Of a stretch of 64,000 nt of DNA, positions 33,412-45,191 are shown in pieces. The stretch is from the NCBI GenBank assembly GCA_008802785.1, contig VUYT01000024.1, positions 1 through 64,000 on the forward strand, written 5' to 3'. Position numbers and translations under genes: made by a program. The stretch comes from Symmetrospora coprosmae (lineage: Eukaryota; Basidiomycota; Cystobasidiomycetes; Symmetrosporaceae). A model generated the notes under the pieces. It did not search any database, was not told where the DNA came from, and worked only from the letters and a program-made list of their open reading frames with translations. How positions within the stretch are numbered: position 1 is the first letter of the stretch; each line of letters opens with the position of its first letter.

Positions 33412-35059
33412 ATGAGGTGGTTCACGAAGACGACTCTTGCTGCGGGAGGTGCGCTCTCTGCTTCTTATGCGGCTGTCGCTCCTCTGCCAGTCCTCAGACG
33501 AGGCTGAAGCCATCCCTCTTGTTGCCACCGCAGCACTGCTGGCCAGTCTGTCCTCCGCAGTCGCGTCGCCCAACCCGAACTACGAGATCTCAAAGACGAG
33601 CGTCAACGTTGACAAGCACAGAGAGAAGCTCGACAATGGCGAAATCATTGTCCGCGTCCAGAGGTGAGTGGTGTGGCATACCCCCTTGGCCGCGAGTCGC
33701 CACATTCAACAGGCTCATCTCTTTGCTCGCTACGTTACTCAGGACCGACGACCTGTTCTCCGATCCTACGGCCGACCATGATGCCAAGCTACTCCTCGAG
33801 AAGAATACTCATATTGCTCTCCGCATTCAGCTCGACAGGAGCTCCGGAAAGGTCAACGTCAACGATCATCCACTCGACGTGACGGATCACAAGGGCGCTA
33901 CCTTGACCGGTCTCAAGGTTGACGTACGTCTATGCCCCTCCTTCCATCGTATGATGTTGCTGATGGACAGGTCGTTGCCTTCCTCCAGACCTACCGCCTG
34001 CCGCATGGTCACGACTCGCCTGTTGTGTCCGCCGACGAAATGTACGCGCTGATGGATCAGCTCTCGGCCGGCATCGCAAAGATTGAAGTCCGACTCGAGA
34101 CCGAGCCTGTCAGCCCAGCCATTGGCATGGCGACCTATACTGAGGGCGAGGACCTCCCTTCCATCCAGTCCATCTCGGTCCGTAAGGTCGGGCTCTGGAT
34201 CCGCATCACCGAGATTGAGGGCAAGGAGGTTGTGCACAGCCACTCGATCTACACTCCTATTCTCCAGCTTGTCGTCACCTCGTCCGGCGGCAAGGTCAAC
34301 AAGATTTCAACCTTGGCTATCGACGGCAAAGCTCCATTGGATGCTCTCGCTCAGCCCGGACCAGCTGTCGGACAAGTATTGCCCGAAGCCGCTCGCCAGC
34401 CGCACCATGGGCCTCCTCACCACCACGACCGACCTGCTGAGGGCCTTCTCGGCTGGATCTCGGGACTTTTCGGTGGCAGACGACCGGAGCGCCCCGGACG
34501 AGCTGGTCTCGGTCGACGCCCGGGCTGCCATAGGGGACAGCAGATGCAGAAGGAGGCTGTTGAGAAGCCTGCATCTGCCAAGGTTGCAGCTGACTCGTCC
34601 GCGAGCGCCGCCTCAATGCAGCACGATGACATTGCGGATCACATCAAGGGCCCCGGACTGGCTGGCATGGGCGGCGCGCCTCTCCACCGAGGACGTCCTC
34701 ATGCCGGACACGGACCTCACGGCGAACAACCTTCGCGTGGCAAGCAGGAACCGGGCTTCTTCGCGCGACTGGCTGACACGCTCAGGCCTATGCTTCCCGA
34801 CAACCCGTTCTACTATGCCCTGGGCGGCTGGTTCCTCTGCGTCGCCGTCGCTCTCTGCAACCTAAAGGCCCGCAGCTACGTAGTTGAGAATGGCGTTCGG
34901 CGAGAGGTGCCAGTCTTTGGCTCGCGTGAGGCACCTCCGGACGACGAAGAGAAGGAAGCTTTCCTCACCGAGAAGGAGAAGGAGGTACTGCAGGATGCCC
35001 ATCTCCAAACCGGAGAGGCTCTGCCGAAGTACCGAGAGACCATCTACTCCCTTTTCTAG
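33412..35059 (+). CDS. Uncharacterised type I membrane protein, His-rich
   Basis: Not recognised. Exons: 33412-33448, 33498-33663, 33743-33923, 33971-35059 (490 aa). An alternative acceptor at 33509 removes Asp-Glu-Ala-Glu and gives a better signal peptide (AIPLVATAALLASLSSAVAS). The lumenal part has EISKTSVNVDKHREKLDNGE, FLQTYRLPHGHDSPVVSADE and HSIYTPILQLVVTSS. A long low-complexity stretch of His, Pro, Gly and Arg follows (PHHGPPHHHDR, HRGRPHAGHGPHG). One membrane span (YALGGWFLCVAVALCNL) leads to an acidic cytosolic tail of about 60 residues ending YRETIYSLF. The tail could carry a YxxF-type sorting signal. The Swp1/ribophorin II family was considered but the topology does not fit. Confidence 0.8.
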
Positions 35060-35241
35060 CATCTTCACCTAGACTTCTCATCCCGCATCTATTCGCTTCC
35101 GCCCTGCCCCCTTTCACACCCGCTCACGTCTTTACCACCATGTAGCTCTTAGATCAGTCTCGACCGGACCGAACGCACTTAACACTTCCATCTCTACTCA
35201 TCTAATGCTAGCGTAGACCGCACTCGTAAGAACCTGATTGT

Positions 35242-36324
35242 CTACAAGGACAAACGTAATTTCAGCTTGTCCTCCTTAATTATCTCGTCCTTCCTCGCAA
35301 CCAGCTCCTCCATGTCCCAGGGGCAACTGATGTATCGGCCGCCCAGCCATTCCTTGCGCTCGGCTGCAAGCCAGGCGATGGTATCACCAGGCAGTTCAGG
35401 CTTGTGCGGCAGTTTGTTGCGCAGCTCTTCAGGCTCGTTGACTGTCAGCTGCGTCTTGATGGCACCCGGATTGATGCAGTATGCATGGAGGCCGTCCTGC
35501 TCGTGATCGACTTGGAGTGCTTCGGTCCAGCGAAGCACGGCTAGCTTCGATGAGCGGTAGCCTGCGCCTCTGAGCCGGACGCTGAGCGCTCCTGAGGAGG
35601 AGACATTGATCATCGTGCCTAGGCCGCCTTGCTCCGCCCGCGTCGAGAGAAGCATGGGGAGGAACGCTCGAGCCATATTGAAGAGGCCGTGGACGTTCAC
35701 CTTCCACGTCCGCCAATAGACGTCCGGATCGCTGTCGAGCAGAGTTCCGTACGGTTCTTGGTGCGCAGCGTTGTTGACGAGTACATCCAACCCTTTTATT
35801 GGTTGCCGTGGCCCATATCAGCGCGATACGATGTCTCTTCCACACTTGCGCCTGTGGGGACGTACTGCCGGCAAGCTGTGCTGTGATTTCATGCGCGAAA
35901 ACCTGTACATCCTCTACGAAGGAGGATCGTCGCGTCAGTCAGACGTTCTTTGCGGCGCGAGGCCGTGACCTGATGATGAGCTCCGGACGGGCCCACCTAG
36001 CTTGGAGATATCAACTTGTCGGGTAATCACCGTAGGTTCCGACCGCTTTGCGTCGACCGCAGCAGCTTTGAGCTGTGCAACAAGCTCGGATGGCACGGGG
36101 TGCAGGTCGGCCAGGACGATGCCAGACGCTCCGGCTCGCGCAAAGGCCCTTGCAGTTGCAAAGCCTACCCCGTCCGGCAAGGCCGAGCCAGTGATGAGAA
36201 CATTATTACCGTGCAGGTTCAGCGACAGAGGCGAGATGAAATCGTAGCTGGCGGCGCGTCGTGACGGGAGGAAATCGCGTCGGGCCATTGAGCGGTCCGC
36301 GGCTTTGTCGGCATTTTGCGCCAT
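35242..36324 (-). CDS. Short-chain dehydrogenase/reductase
   Basis: Classical SDR, NAD(P)-dependent; substrate unknown. Exons: 35997-36324, 35866-35913 (48 nt), 35242-35792 (308 aa). The cofactor loop is LITGSALPDGVGFATARAFA, a form seen in SDRs with a modified Gly motif. LDVLVNNAAH, then the catalytic Ser in MINVSSSGAL and the YRSSK motif (Tyr-x3-Lys) are present. A 40-residue N-terminal extension with several Arg residues (MAQNADKAADRSMARRDF) precedes the fold. The start is the first in-frame ATG; a start at MARRDF is also possible. Confidence 0.9.
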
Positions 36325-36601
36325 GATGCGCTCGCGGAATTGGAGAAGCGGAAGGAGTACGCTGCCGAGAATTCAAGTTGTACTTCATGTACTGTATGTA
36401 TACTGTACAGCTGGAACAGGACACGCAAGATGAAGCGAGACGCAGCAGGGGTGGTGGGAAGCGAGATGCCGCTGATTGTGGCGATGACGTTATGAAATCC
36501 GACTAATACACGAGGAGTCAGGACCGATAGACAGGTTAACGGCATTGCGCAGGCAGAAGGAAGCTGAGCGATGGCAGACAGACGCCATAAGATCTGGCAG
36601 C

Positions 36602-39600
36602 TCAGTCGCCGCCGCCATTCCCGCGGAACAGATGCATAATCTCTGGCATTTGGGGTGCGTCGATGTCAACGATGCTTTTGTAGACAGTCAGAGATAGCCA
36701 CCACGCACCTTGAATATTCAGTGCTCCTAGGGATTTGACATCTCCGCCGTCGAGGGCAGCATCTGCAAGTGCGCGTTTCTTCTCCCTGCGCCAGGTAGGA
36801 GATAGTTAACATCGTGGGGATCGATCAAGCATACGCTGGTCCCGAAACAAACGCACTGAAGCTCGAGGATTCTCGTTTCAACGGTGTCTTGAATGGTGAA
36901 CTTGTAGACATCTACGGCCCGAGTCTGGCCGAACCGGTGTGCGCGGTCGATGGCCTGGTTCTCGAGAGCAGGGTTCCACCAAAGGTCTGCGCTCGCATGT
37001 CAGCGATGCTGGGTAGAGAGTTGGCGAATATTTTCACTTACCCATTAGACAGACAACAGAGCAGGCCGTCAAGCTGTGCAGAAGGAGTCAGCCATGGTCA
37101 AAGGAACCATTTACGAAGCAATACTCACTTGAGACCGACGGAACCACACTTGAAGCTGACGAGGATGACAGTGTAGGCCGGATCGTTTCGCATCTTGTCT
37201 AGAGCTTCGTCCCGTTTGTCACTGGCATTAGTAGCGTCAGTATGAAGTGTCATAGCCTCCTGCCCCACTCGAACGCCCACATTTTCATACTCCCATCATC
37301 TGCACAGGTCAGACACCATCAGCTCAGCGCCCGCCGGCGGATGCAGACCATACACCCACAGACGACAAACTTGATCCCAGCCTTCTGCATGAAAGGCTTG
37401 AGCAGATTCAAGAAGGTGACAAATTGGGAAAAGACGATGATCTTGCGCTTTGGGTCTTGCGACTTGATCTGTTTGATCGTGTCCATGAGCTGCTTGATTT
37501 TTGTGGAGAAGGTGAGACCCTCAAACATCTTGATATCGCCGTCGCACGAGACGCAAAAGCGCAGGTTGCCTTTGGCCTGCTTGACCTCGTCGAAGCTGAC
37601 CTGGCAAACGCAGCACCTCTTCTTCGCTAGACCGAGTCCACCGAGAGCCGACGTGAGTGCGTCGAGATCATCGTCATCGTCGTCTGGAACAGCTTCGAGC
37701 TTGGCCTCTGGTGCTTTCGGAGCAGCGGTCTTGAGACCCTCCGCATCGCTCTTCTCGTCAGAATTGGCGACTGTTGGCAAGTGAGTAGCTATCAGAGCCG
37801 ACGCCGGAATCTGGCCCACGGGGGACTCACTGATGTGCGGATGGAGACACGCCTGTCGCATGCGTAGAATGGCTGTGAGAACGCTCGTGTAGTTCTGACA
37901 GTGCACTTACGGTCAGCAGATCTCTTGACAACACCACCTGCGCAGGTGCTGACCCACGCTCATAACAGTGCCTGCTTTGACAAATTTGTTGAGTTGTAGC
38001 TCTGCCTTCGCTTGAACGGCGTCATAAAAAGCGCGCTCCTCCCTGTGATCGGCGGAGCCCGCTCATGTCCAGTCAGCTCCACACTGCAGTCTTCGCCTGA
38101 ATGAGGCACCCACGGATCGACAAAGTCGGTACTCGAAACGTGGATATTACGCGCAGGTAGGCTGAGAATTGGCTTGCCATCAATGATCGTGTCTTTCTTG
38201 CGTCGCAGCATTACGCTTCCCAAGACGGCTTGTACGCGCTTGATGGCAATGACACCTTGGTTCTTCTTCATCTGCATGCGATGGCGGCGAGGGCACGATC
38301 AGGACAGGCGTGGCACCTGGCAGGTGAGAACGCCTCCCTACCGGATCCGCAATCTTCCGCTTGAACCTGCCGGAAAGCCCAGATCAGCGCGCTGAGCATA
38401 TCAGAAGTAGACGGGCAACAGACCTACTCTTGCCATTCGTGGAGCGGCTTGATCTGTAGAAAGCACAGGAAGGAGAAGAGGTCCTCGATGTTGTTCTGGA
38501 CAGGCGTACCGGACAGGCTGGAATGTCGAGATCAGTCTTGAGAACAGGCAGAGGCGATGATCGATCGTGACTTGCCACCACCGGAATTGACCCTCCAACA
38601 GGAAGCAGGCCTTGGCTGACCCGGTACTCCTGTTTTTGATCGCGTGTGCCTGCGGAGTAGCCGATGGGTCAGCAATGGCAGATGAGCACCGCACGCCATC
38701 TATGGCGGTCCTGCGACGCACCTCGTCTAGAATGATCCGGTGCCACTTCGTCTTGAAGAGCGGGCCTTTCTCCTTCTTGCCAGCAATCTTCTTCTGCACG
38801 CTGCTGTCACTGTCACTGTCGCTGGGGGCAGCCGTGCTTTTGCTGTCTTTGCTCTTTTTCGGAAGCGCAGCTTCCGACACGAGGGTCTGATGAGCGGTGT
38901 GAGCATCAGTACGCATTGGACATCCGCTGGGAGCGCAGCACCCACTGAGTACGTAGTAATAACTTGCAAACGGAGACGCGGGCACATGCCGCTTAGCAGG
39001 CAGGCGGCAATATACATCCACTCAGACGCACTCACCGACGTCGTACTTCTCCAAATCCTTCACGTGCTTCGTCCTCTTTGCGCCATGATGAAGAGCGACC
39101 TTGAACTTGTGTCCCGTCTGAACCTTTAAGTTGATCTCCTCCTGCCACTGCTTCAGCAGAGCAAGTGGCGCAACGATCAGCGTTCCGCGCGGTTGCTTGA
39201 CAGACGTCTTGTCAGCCTGCCCTTTCGTGCTGGCTTTCGCCGGAGGCCGGTTGGCAAGCATGAGTGCGATGCACTGGACGGTCTTCCCTAGTCCCATGTC
39301 GTCAGCTCCGGAGTTCAACACAATAAGCATATGTGTCAGCCTTCCTACTCGACCCGACTAAATCTGCAGCCTGGCGCACACTCACCGAGGATCCCACCGC
39401 GTTTCTTGCCCTTCTCCCGCGAGCGCAACCAGGCTACTCCAGGCACTTGGTGAGGCAGCAGCTGGCAGCTCTGGCGTCACAATGCAAGGCAAATCGTTAG
39501 GCTCGCCTCTTCTCGTCGTCCTCTCGCCAGGCCAGCTCACCAATCCGTCCGGTGTTGCCTCGGCCATGTCGACTTCCGTCATATCGGCATATATGTCCTT

Positions 39601-40668
39601 CACAAGGTCTGCCAGCGCCTTCTCTGCGTCCTCCTTGGCCATCCAGGCGGATTCTCCAGGCGCGAGCTTGACGTCGTCTTCGCCTGTCAGGTCAATGCCG
39701 ACCGATGCCCCTCCTGGCGGCTTCCGATTCACAGGACTCCCAAACATCTCCATTGTAATGCGCTCCTTGAGCGACATGTGTTTGATCGGGGGTGGTGTGG
39801 CTTCGCCCACTTCGCTGCTCCAGGTTGGCGGCGAGCGCATCGACGGGACGGCAATGGCCCTTCCAGCGGACTTGCCCGAGCCCGAAGCGTGCGAGCTCGG
39901 AAGGAACGGCTTGGACATGCTCTTTGATTCGTACGGGTTGTACGTCTCTTTGCTGCTGCCAGGTTTGCCACTGCCGTTGACATCCGGAAGCCGCTTGAAG
40001 CTGGGCAGAGAGCTGTACGATCCAGTAACGCCAGCGTTGTAGTGACTTCCAACAGTTCCTCCTCCACTCTTGCCGAATGCTGGGGCGGTGCTCCGGCCCA
40101 TGCTGCTGCTGTTATTGTTGCCATGTGCTGCCCCTGGCTTGCTCGTGGTGAACAGCTTGCTCACGCTCGGCGGCGAGAGGCTTCCGACGCTTCCGGCAGC
40201 ACTGGGATCCTTCCCATTGCGAGAAGCTCCCTGCTCCTTGCCGGGAGGCGTGCTGAGACTTGTAGCTGTAGCGAAGGAGGTGTTCGAGGCTGAAGAGGAG
40301 GAGGTCAGACCTCGAGGCGACGCGTCCGAGGTGGACACAACCCTGGGCTGGACGCGTGGAGCAGGCTCGGGCAGCCTGAAGCGATCAAGAACGGAACCAG
40401 TCTTTGCAGTGCCACTGCTTGTAGTGCCAGTCTTTGCAGGCTGCGGGCGTCGAGGGCTGTTGCTTGTAATCTCGACAGAGGAAGTCGACAGGTCCTCCCT
40501 GCCGCCGCCGTTGTCGAAGGACGTCTCTGGACTGCTCGAGGTCAGGTCCACCACGTCAGCGCGCCATCGGGGGACGTTCATTGTGAGCGGAAGCTGGTGA
40601 TCGTCAGCTGATGAGGACAGTCGCGGTATAGGGGAAGAGCAGAGAGAAGCAGGGACTGAGCTCGTCAC
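36602..40668 (-). CDS. Snf2-family translocase, Rad5/Uls1/Rrp2-like
   Basis: DNA translocase of the Snf2 Rad5/16 branch. Eighteen exons (987 aa from 40668; an ATG at about 40581 is an alternative): 39541-40668, 39386-39470, 39036-39305, 38946-38962, 38722-38886, 38576-38649, 38428-38517, 38342-38366, 38114-38271, 37958-38042, 37831-37894, 37360-37770, 37281-37299, 37129-37221, 37042-37073, 36857-36986, 36709-36785, 36602-36642. The N-terminus is Ser-rich and disordered with two SUMO-interaction-like motifs ([16 protein letters not shown]). Helicase motifs: [20 protein letters not shown]-like DEAH box, [38 protein letters not shown] reduced zinc-binding insert (CCVCQ...CVSC) stands where Rad5/Uls1 carry a RING. 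RWC is joined across a GC-AG intron. The RWCLSGTP wording and the SIMs favour Uls1/Rrp2 over Rad5, which has a HIRAN domain not seen here. Confidence 0.85.
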
Positions 40669-41072
40669 AACAGCGTCAACTGGGACTGACCTGCACGTGA
40701 AGGTGGCGATACGTGACAGGCTTGGAGATACAAGGGCAGTGATGGCAGCAAGAGCTCAGACGAGGCTCAAGAGTGATTCACCTGTTGCTGAATATGCCGG
40801 TTGTACACGAACTACAGGCGGCCCTGGCGCGACGGAGTGTCCCCATGGGTCTTATACACTGCGGCAGCGACGGTCGACAGTACGCACTTCCACCCTGACC
40901 CTGAGCGCAGCCTCAGCTTGCCCTTGTTACTCAGAGAAGCATGGCTCCTGTTGATTTTAGAGCGATCACATTCGAACGCATTCTCGACTTCTGTGAGCTG
41001 GCAATCGTACATTCCTGCTGGCAATCCCTCTCCCTGCAGTGAGACCTCCACTGACGATGGTCCCTCAATGCT
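40669..41072. promoter_or_regulatory. Divergent promoter, translocase / DAP1
   Basis: 404 nt between divergent starts; no gene seen. Confidence 0.5.
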
Positions 41073-41857
41073 ATGACAGGCCAGGACCATCTCTACGCCA
41101 TCCTCTTCCATTCGACCTTCATCTTCCTGCTCTCGCTTTGGGCCTTCCGTCCAACGACCACACAGGCATCCGCGACAACCACTGGTAGTAGTGACAGCCC
41201 CGGCACCGCATCCAAGAAGTCGCTTCCCCAACCCACATACAACAGCAAGAGCACCATGGCCGGATTCGCCCCAAAGACCGAGGTCAACCTCGCACCGCCA
41301 AAGGAGGACATCATCTCGAAGGAGGAGCTCAGTCAGTGCACTGGAGAGATTGAGGGCAAGCCCATCTACGTTGCCATCAAGGGTGGGTACTGCATCTGCT
41401 GCCTGTCCTGGCGAGACCGGGGCCGGAGAGCATAGGTCGCCGATCTCTGGCAGACAACAAGGTGCTCGAGGCTGAAGGACGCGGCTGCACAGGCACAATC
41501 TTTGACGTATCAAACAAGAAGGACATGTACGGTCCCGGCGCCGGGTACCATGTGAGTGCCGAGATGCACAAGCCCGCGCCTGGACCGGAAACTAGGGCGG
41601 CACAAGTGGCATGCCATACTGACAGCGGATGCCTGCTTCTATCGCTCTTCCGGTCCCCGTCTGGCCATTCGCATTGACCGTTGTAGGTCTTCGCCGGCAA
41701 GGACGCATCGAGAGCCCTCGGCAAGTCGTCCTTGAAGCCCGAAGACGCCGTTGCAGACTACTCGACTCTCACGCAAGAGGAGCTTGGCGTGCTCAATGAC
41801 TGGTTCACCTACTTCAGCAAGCGGTATAACATCGTCGGCAAGGTGGCCGATTCATAG
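41073..41857 (+). CDS. DAP1: DAP1, cytochrome b5-like heme protein (MAPR family)
   Basis: ER-membrane heme protein that binds and supports cytochrome P450 enzymes such as Erg11, thereby sterol synthesis and azole response. Exons: 41073-41382, 41454-41551, 41687-41857 (192 aa). An N-terminal anchor (LYAILFHSTFIFLLSLWAF) and a Thr/Ser linker precede the domain KEELSQCTGEIEGKPIYVAI, DVSNKKDMYGPGAGYHVFAG and LGKSSLKPED. The Tyr residues of YGPGAGYH supply the heme ligand in this family, in place of the His pair of cytochrome b5. Confidence 0.92.
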
Positions 41858-42212
41858 CTATGGTCAGACAGCCTGGGCAACGCCGACCGGCGTATTGTGT
41901 GTAGCGGAGCGAGGTCGAAAGTAGCGGATCAATCATCAGAAGCAACCACATCTAAGGTAAAACCCTCTGGTATTGCTGTGTAATACGCCCGGGTATAGTC
42001 ATCAACCTATGAACAGCGCCTGCGCCTCGAAGACTGGCAGAACGGACAGTGGCTGCAAGCTTGTGCATCGCGAGCGGTCTCTAACAAACCTCAATGAGCA
42101 CCAAAGCAAGTCAAATCAAGGAAAGGAACGGAATGGACGATACCGACGTATGGGAAGAGGATGGAAAAGCGGATCGTGTCGGAGGGGGACAGACCAGACT
42201 GGCATGGCTTCC
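41858..42212. other. Convergent intergenic
   Basis: 355 nt between convergent DAP1 and the Zn2Cys6 gene; no gene seen. Confidence 0.5.
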
Positions 42213-44270
42213 TCAAGCAGCCTGATCGACCGGCTCGGAGCTCTCGGCGTTCCTGCTAGGGTGCTGCTGGTGCAGCGGGGACGGCGCGTGGCTGTGTCCT
42301 CTGCCAGATGTCGGCGGGCCGCTGGCGAACCTGACGCTGGGCGAATGGACCGCCCTCTGCTGTGCAGCCCCTTCGCCGGCAGCGCTACCCGTGCCATATT
42401 GCGCAGCGGCCATGTGCGATGTCGAAGCGGGTGCTGACGACCCATAAGCGTAAGGAGGCTGTCCCAGCCCAGCGGACGGGGCGGATCCAGCAGAGTGCGC
42501 ACTCGACGGGTCGAGCGTGAGCGCGCCAGTCCGGGGCGAGAAGAGGCTGTATGGTCCGTTCTCGACGTGAGGCGTACCGAACCCGGCTGATGGGAGAGGA
42601 CCGCTGCTCGCGTACGAAAGGTGAACTCAGCACAGCTCTGGCTGCACACCAGCACGAGATTCGGCAACATGGCAGTCAACGGACCTGGGGAGAGTCGCTC
42701 CGCGAGCCCGCTTTAGGCCAGCGCTAGCCGGAGCATTACCCTGCTGCTGCTGCTGCTGAGCAGCACGAGCAGCGATAGCAGCCGTCTCCGCCGGATCGGG
42801 AATGACGTAGTTGATTCTGGTAGACATGGCCTGGCCGATGGGTGCAGTGTTGGGCGGGAGCTCCATGCCCTGTCCTGGGCCAAGGTGCGGCTCGCCCTCG
42901 TGCATGTGCTGCGGGTGCATGCCGTGAGGATGTCCATAGTGGTGTTCGTGGCCGTGCATGTGTCCGTGCGCGTGCGGGTGCTCGTAGTACGCCATCTGTC
43001 CCAGCGCCGCAGCGGCCGTGTGAGGCGGGCCCATCATGCCGCTCGTGATAGGGCCAGGGCCATGCATGGACGCAGTAAAGGGTCCGCCAGGTCCCCCAGG
43101 ACCACCCATGAGGTCGCTCCCTGTGCTCATGCCGGCACTGCCGGTCGTGCCAGAGTGGTGCGTCAAGGGCGGCATGCCCAGACCGCCATTGCCGCCGACA
43201 CCGATGTGCGCTAGGATCTGGTCGACAGCTCGGCTCAGGTGCTCGAGGCGCTTTTCGACCTGATGTTAGACAACAGGGTTGACATCAGCTGAGCGGGCGA
43301 CCGGGGCGCCTTATTTGCATATTCAGTGGGACTCACTCCGTTCTGCCAGGCTCGGTCCTCGGGGCTATGACGAGGCAGGGAAGCATCAGGGTATGGTCTA
43401 ATGCAAAGGTTTGGGGTGGTGAGAATGCCTACTTCAGGAGGTAGTCCGATCGTCGCTCGAACATCTGTGTGAGAAAAGGCCGGAAGGGACCGTTAGTTCT
43501 GCGTGTAGCCCAGTCAGCTGCTCGTCACCGACTCACACAATCGACCTCTGTGCGAAGACCGAGTCAAAGCATCAGCATACGGTCGCACACTGGCTAAGCA
43601 TCGGTCTGCGCAGCCCACCATTGATGACACATCGCTTGCAAGGCGGGTTGTCGGCACCCTCACACCTCATCTTCTGCCTCCTGCAAGCCACTGCGAGGGT
43701 GAGTGAGACTACTTTGTTAGCCATGGCGGTGGAGAGTTCACTTGCACGAGTGACTCGACACCCACAACAAGCCCTGGAGGTCCGCGGTGCAGCCTTCCTC
43801 TTGCTCTTGCTGCTGCTCGCCGACTTTGGTGCCTTGCCAAAGTGCGACTCCATGCCCATCGCATAGCCACTGTCCATGTCGCCGTCGCCCTCGCCACTGC
43901 TGAGGGCGTCGTTGAGGTACGGACTGTCGTCCTGGTCATTGACCGAGTTTGTGGATCCGCCCCGGGTATGAGGTGGTCCTGCAGTCAGCATGGCGTACTG
44001 CGGCTGCGGAGAGGCCGAGGCAGAGAGAGATCGCATGGGATCCTCGTTGATGCTGAGGGTAAGTTGCTTCCCGCGGCTCAGACTCGAGGTCTGCTGGTTC
44101 TGCTGCTGCTGCCGCTGCTGTTGGTTACCCTGCTGAGCGAAGGCGGCGTGGTTGGAGTGTGCCTGAAGCTGCTGCTGGTGATGCTGCTGCTGCTGCTGCT
44201 GCTCCTGATGTGCTTGCTGCTGCTGCTGAACATGTTGCTGTTGCTGCATGTGTTCCTCGTAGCTGTTCAT
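42213..44270 (-). CDS. Zn2Cys6 transcription factor, poly-Gln and His-rich
   Basis: Fungal binuclear-zinc-cluster DNA-binding regulator, nuclear. Seven exons: 43766-44270, 43619-43690, 43537-43547 (11 nt), 43433-43464 (32 nt), 43337-43397, 42685-43259, 42213-42606 (549 aa). An in-frame ATG at 44345 would add 25 residues. The N-terminus is Gln-rich (MNSYEEHMQQQQHVQQQQQ). The cluster reads ACLACRRQKMRCEG, then PPCKRCVINEVDC: six cysteines with C-x2-C-x6-C...C-x2-C-x6-C spacing, the sixth supplied by the 11-nt exon. A short coiled coil for dimerisation follows (VEKRLEHLSRAVDQILAHIG). The C-terminal half is Gly/Met/His-rich (HAHGHMHGHEHHYGHPHG) with a second Gln run. No fungal-specific middle homology domain is obvious. 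Regulated genes are unknown. Confidence 0.9.
44096..44250 (-). repeat. CAG triplet tracts coding poly-Gln
   Basis: Interrupted CTG/CAG runs inside exon 1 of the Zn2Cys6 gene. On the opposite strand they form a long Leu-rich open frame that is not a gene. Confidence 0.85.
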
Positions 44271-45191
44271 GCCGGGCAACAGGAGAATCGACGCTCGAAG
44301 GGCGCCAGCAGACGCGACTGTCGCTCTGGGCTGAGAGAGTGTCACAGTACTCGCTCTGATTGACGGTGTAACGAAGCGTCAGCGACTGCGCCGAAGGACA
44401 ACTCCCGATGGCAGTGACCCGAAGTCGAGATGCGCGACGCTAGCGGAGGTGAGCCTCTGGGCCGACTTGTCGAGGAGGTGGGTCAAGCTGAGCAGACGAA
44501 GAGAGGAGGAACAGGAGAAGAGAGGGAGAAAGAGGGGATGAGAGGAGGATGGCCATATCGGCTGAACGCCCTTGTTCCGTCAGACAAGGGGGCCCGCTCG
44601 AGATCAGTCGCAGGCCAGTCAGTTTCCGTCCGCCTCGAATGTCCATCTTCCCCGGGTCTTCCTCCGTTGCGAAGACGGAGGCGGTCCGGGGAGGGACCGG
44701 AGGTGTGCTCGTCGTCCGTTCATTTGTCTGCTGCAAATAGGGGTGTCTGTATTGCTGAAGGGAGCTGGTTGCTCGCACGTTGCGCGTACTCGGATGGGCT
44801 TCGGCGCAAGAGATGCACGTGTCGCTGCCGAGGCCGCTGTCCGGCTGTCCGACCTAGCGACAACAAGGGGGCCCAGGATGCAGCCCAGCCGGTCTCTGCA
44901 TTGCGGCTGGCCATGCTGACCGGCTAGAGGAGCTCATCAGGACCCCTTTGCGATTCTGAAGTGAAGACGCTCCCGTCGTGGATTCCCGACCATTACGTCA
45001 CGGAGTCGGCCGGCGTCTGTCTCCGCTCTCCCCGACCGCGACCCGCGGGCGGCTGCGAGAGAGCTCGAGGACGACGGCAAGACGTCGCGCAGCCTACAAG
45101 AGCTCTTTCCCTCCCTTCTGACCTTCACGTCAACACTCATTCAGCTGGTTTCGACCTCATCAATCAGACTTCATAGCAAACCGCTCTAAAA
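44271..45191. promoter_or_regulatory. 0.9 kb divergent intergenic
   Basis: Between divergent starts of the Zn2Cys6 factor and the dienelactone-hydrolase-like gene. No gene seen; the long leader or promoter suits a regulator gene. Confidence 0.45.

Noticed and set aside
33412-35059. Ribophorin II/Swp1 (oligosaccharyltransferase) assignment
   Set aside because: Only one membrane span near the C-terminus and a long acidic tail; Swp1 ends in three spans and a very short tail.
26126-36324. Possible secondary-metabolite cluster (FMO, SDR near a transporter)
   Set aside because: No backbone synthase, the genes are interrupted by surface-protein and membrane-protein genes, and single FMO and SDR genes are common.
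43842-44363. 173-codon plus-strand frame very rich in leucine
   Set aside because: It is the complement of the CAG/poly-Gln exon of the Zn2Cys6 gene; the Leu runs come from CTG repeats.
44430-44927. 165-codon plus-strand frame in the divergent intergenic
   Set aside because: Low-complexity Arg/Gly-rich, overlapped by an equal frame on the other strand, no motif.
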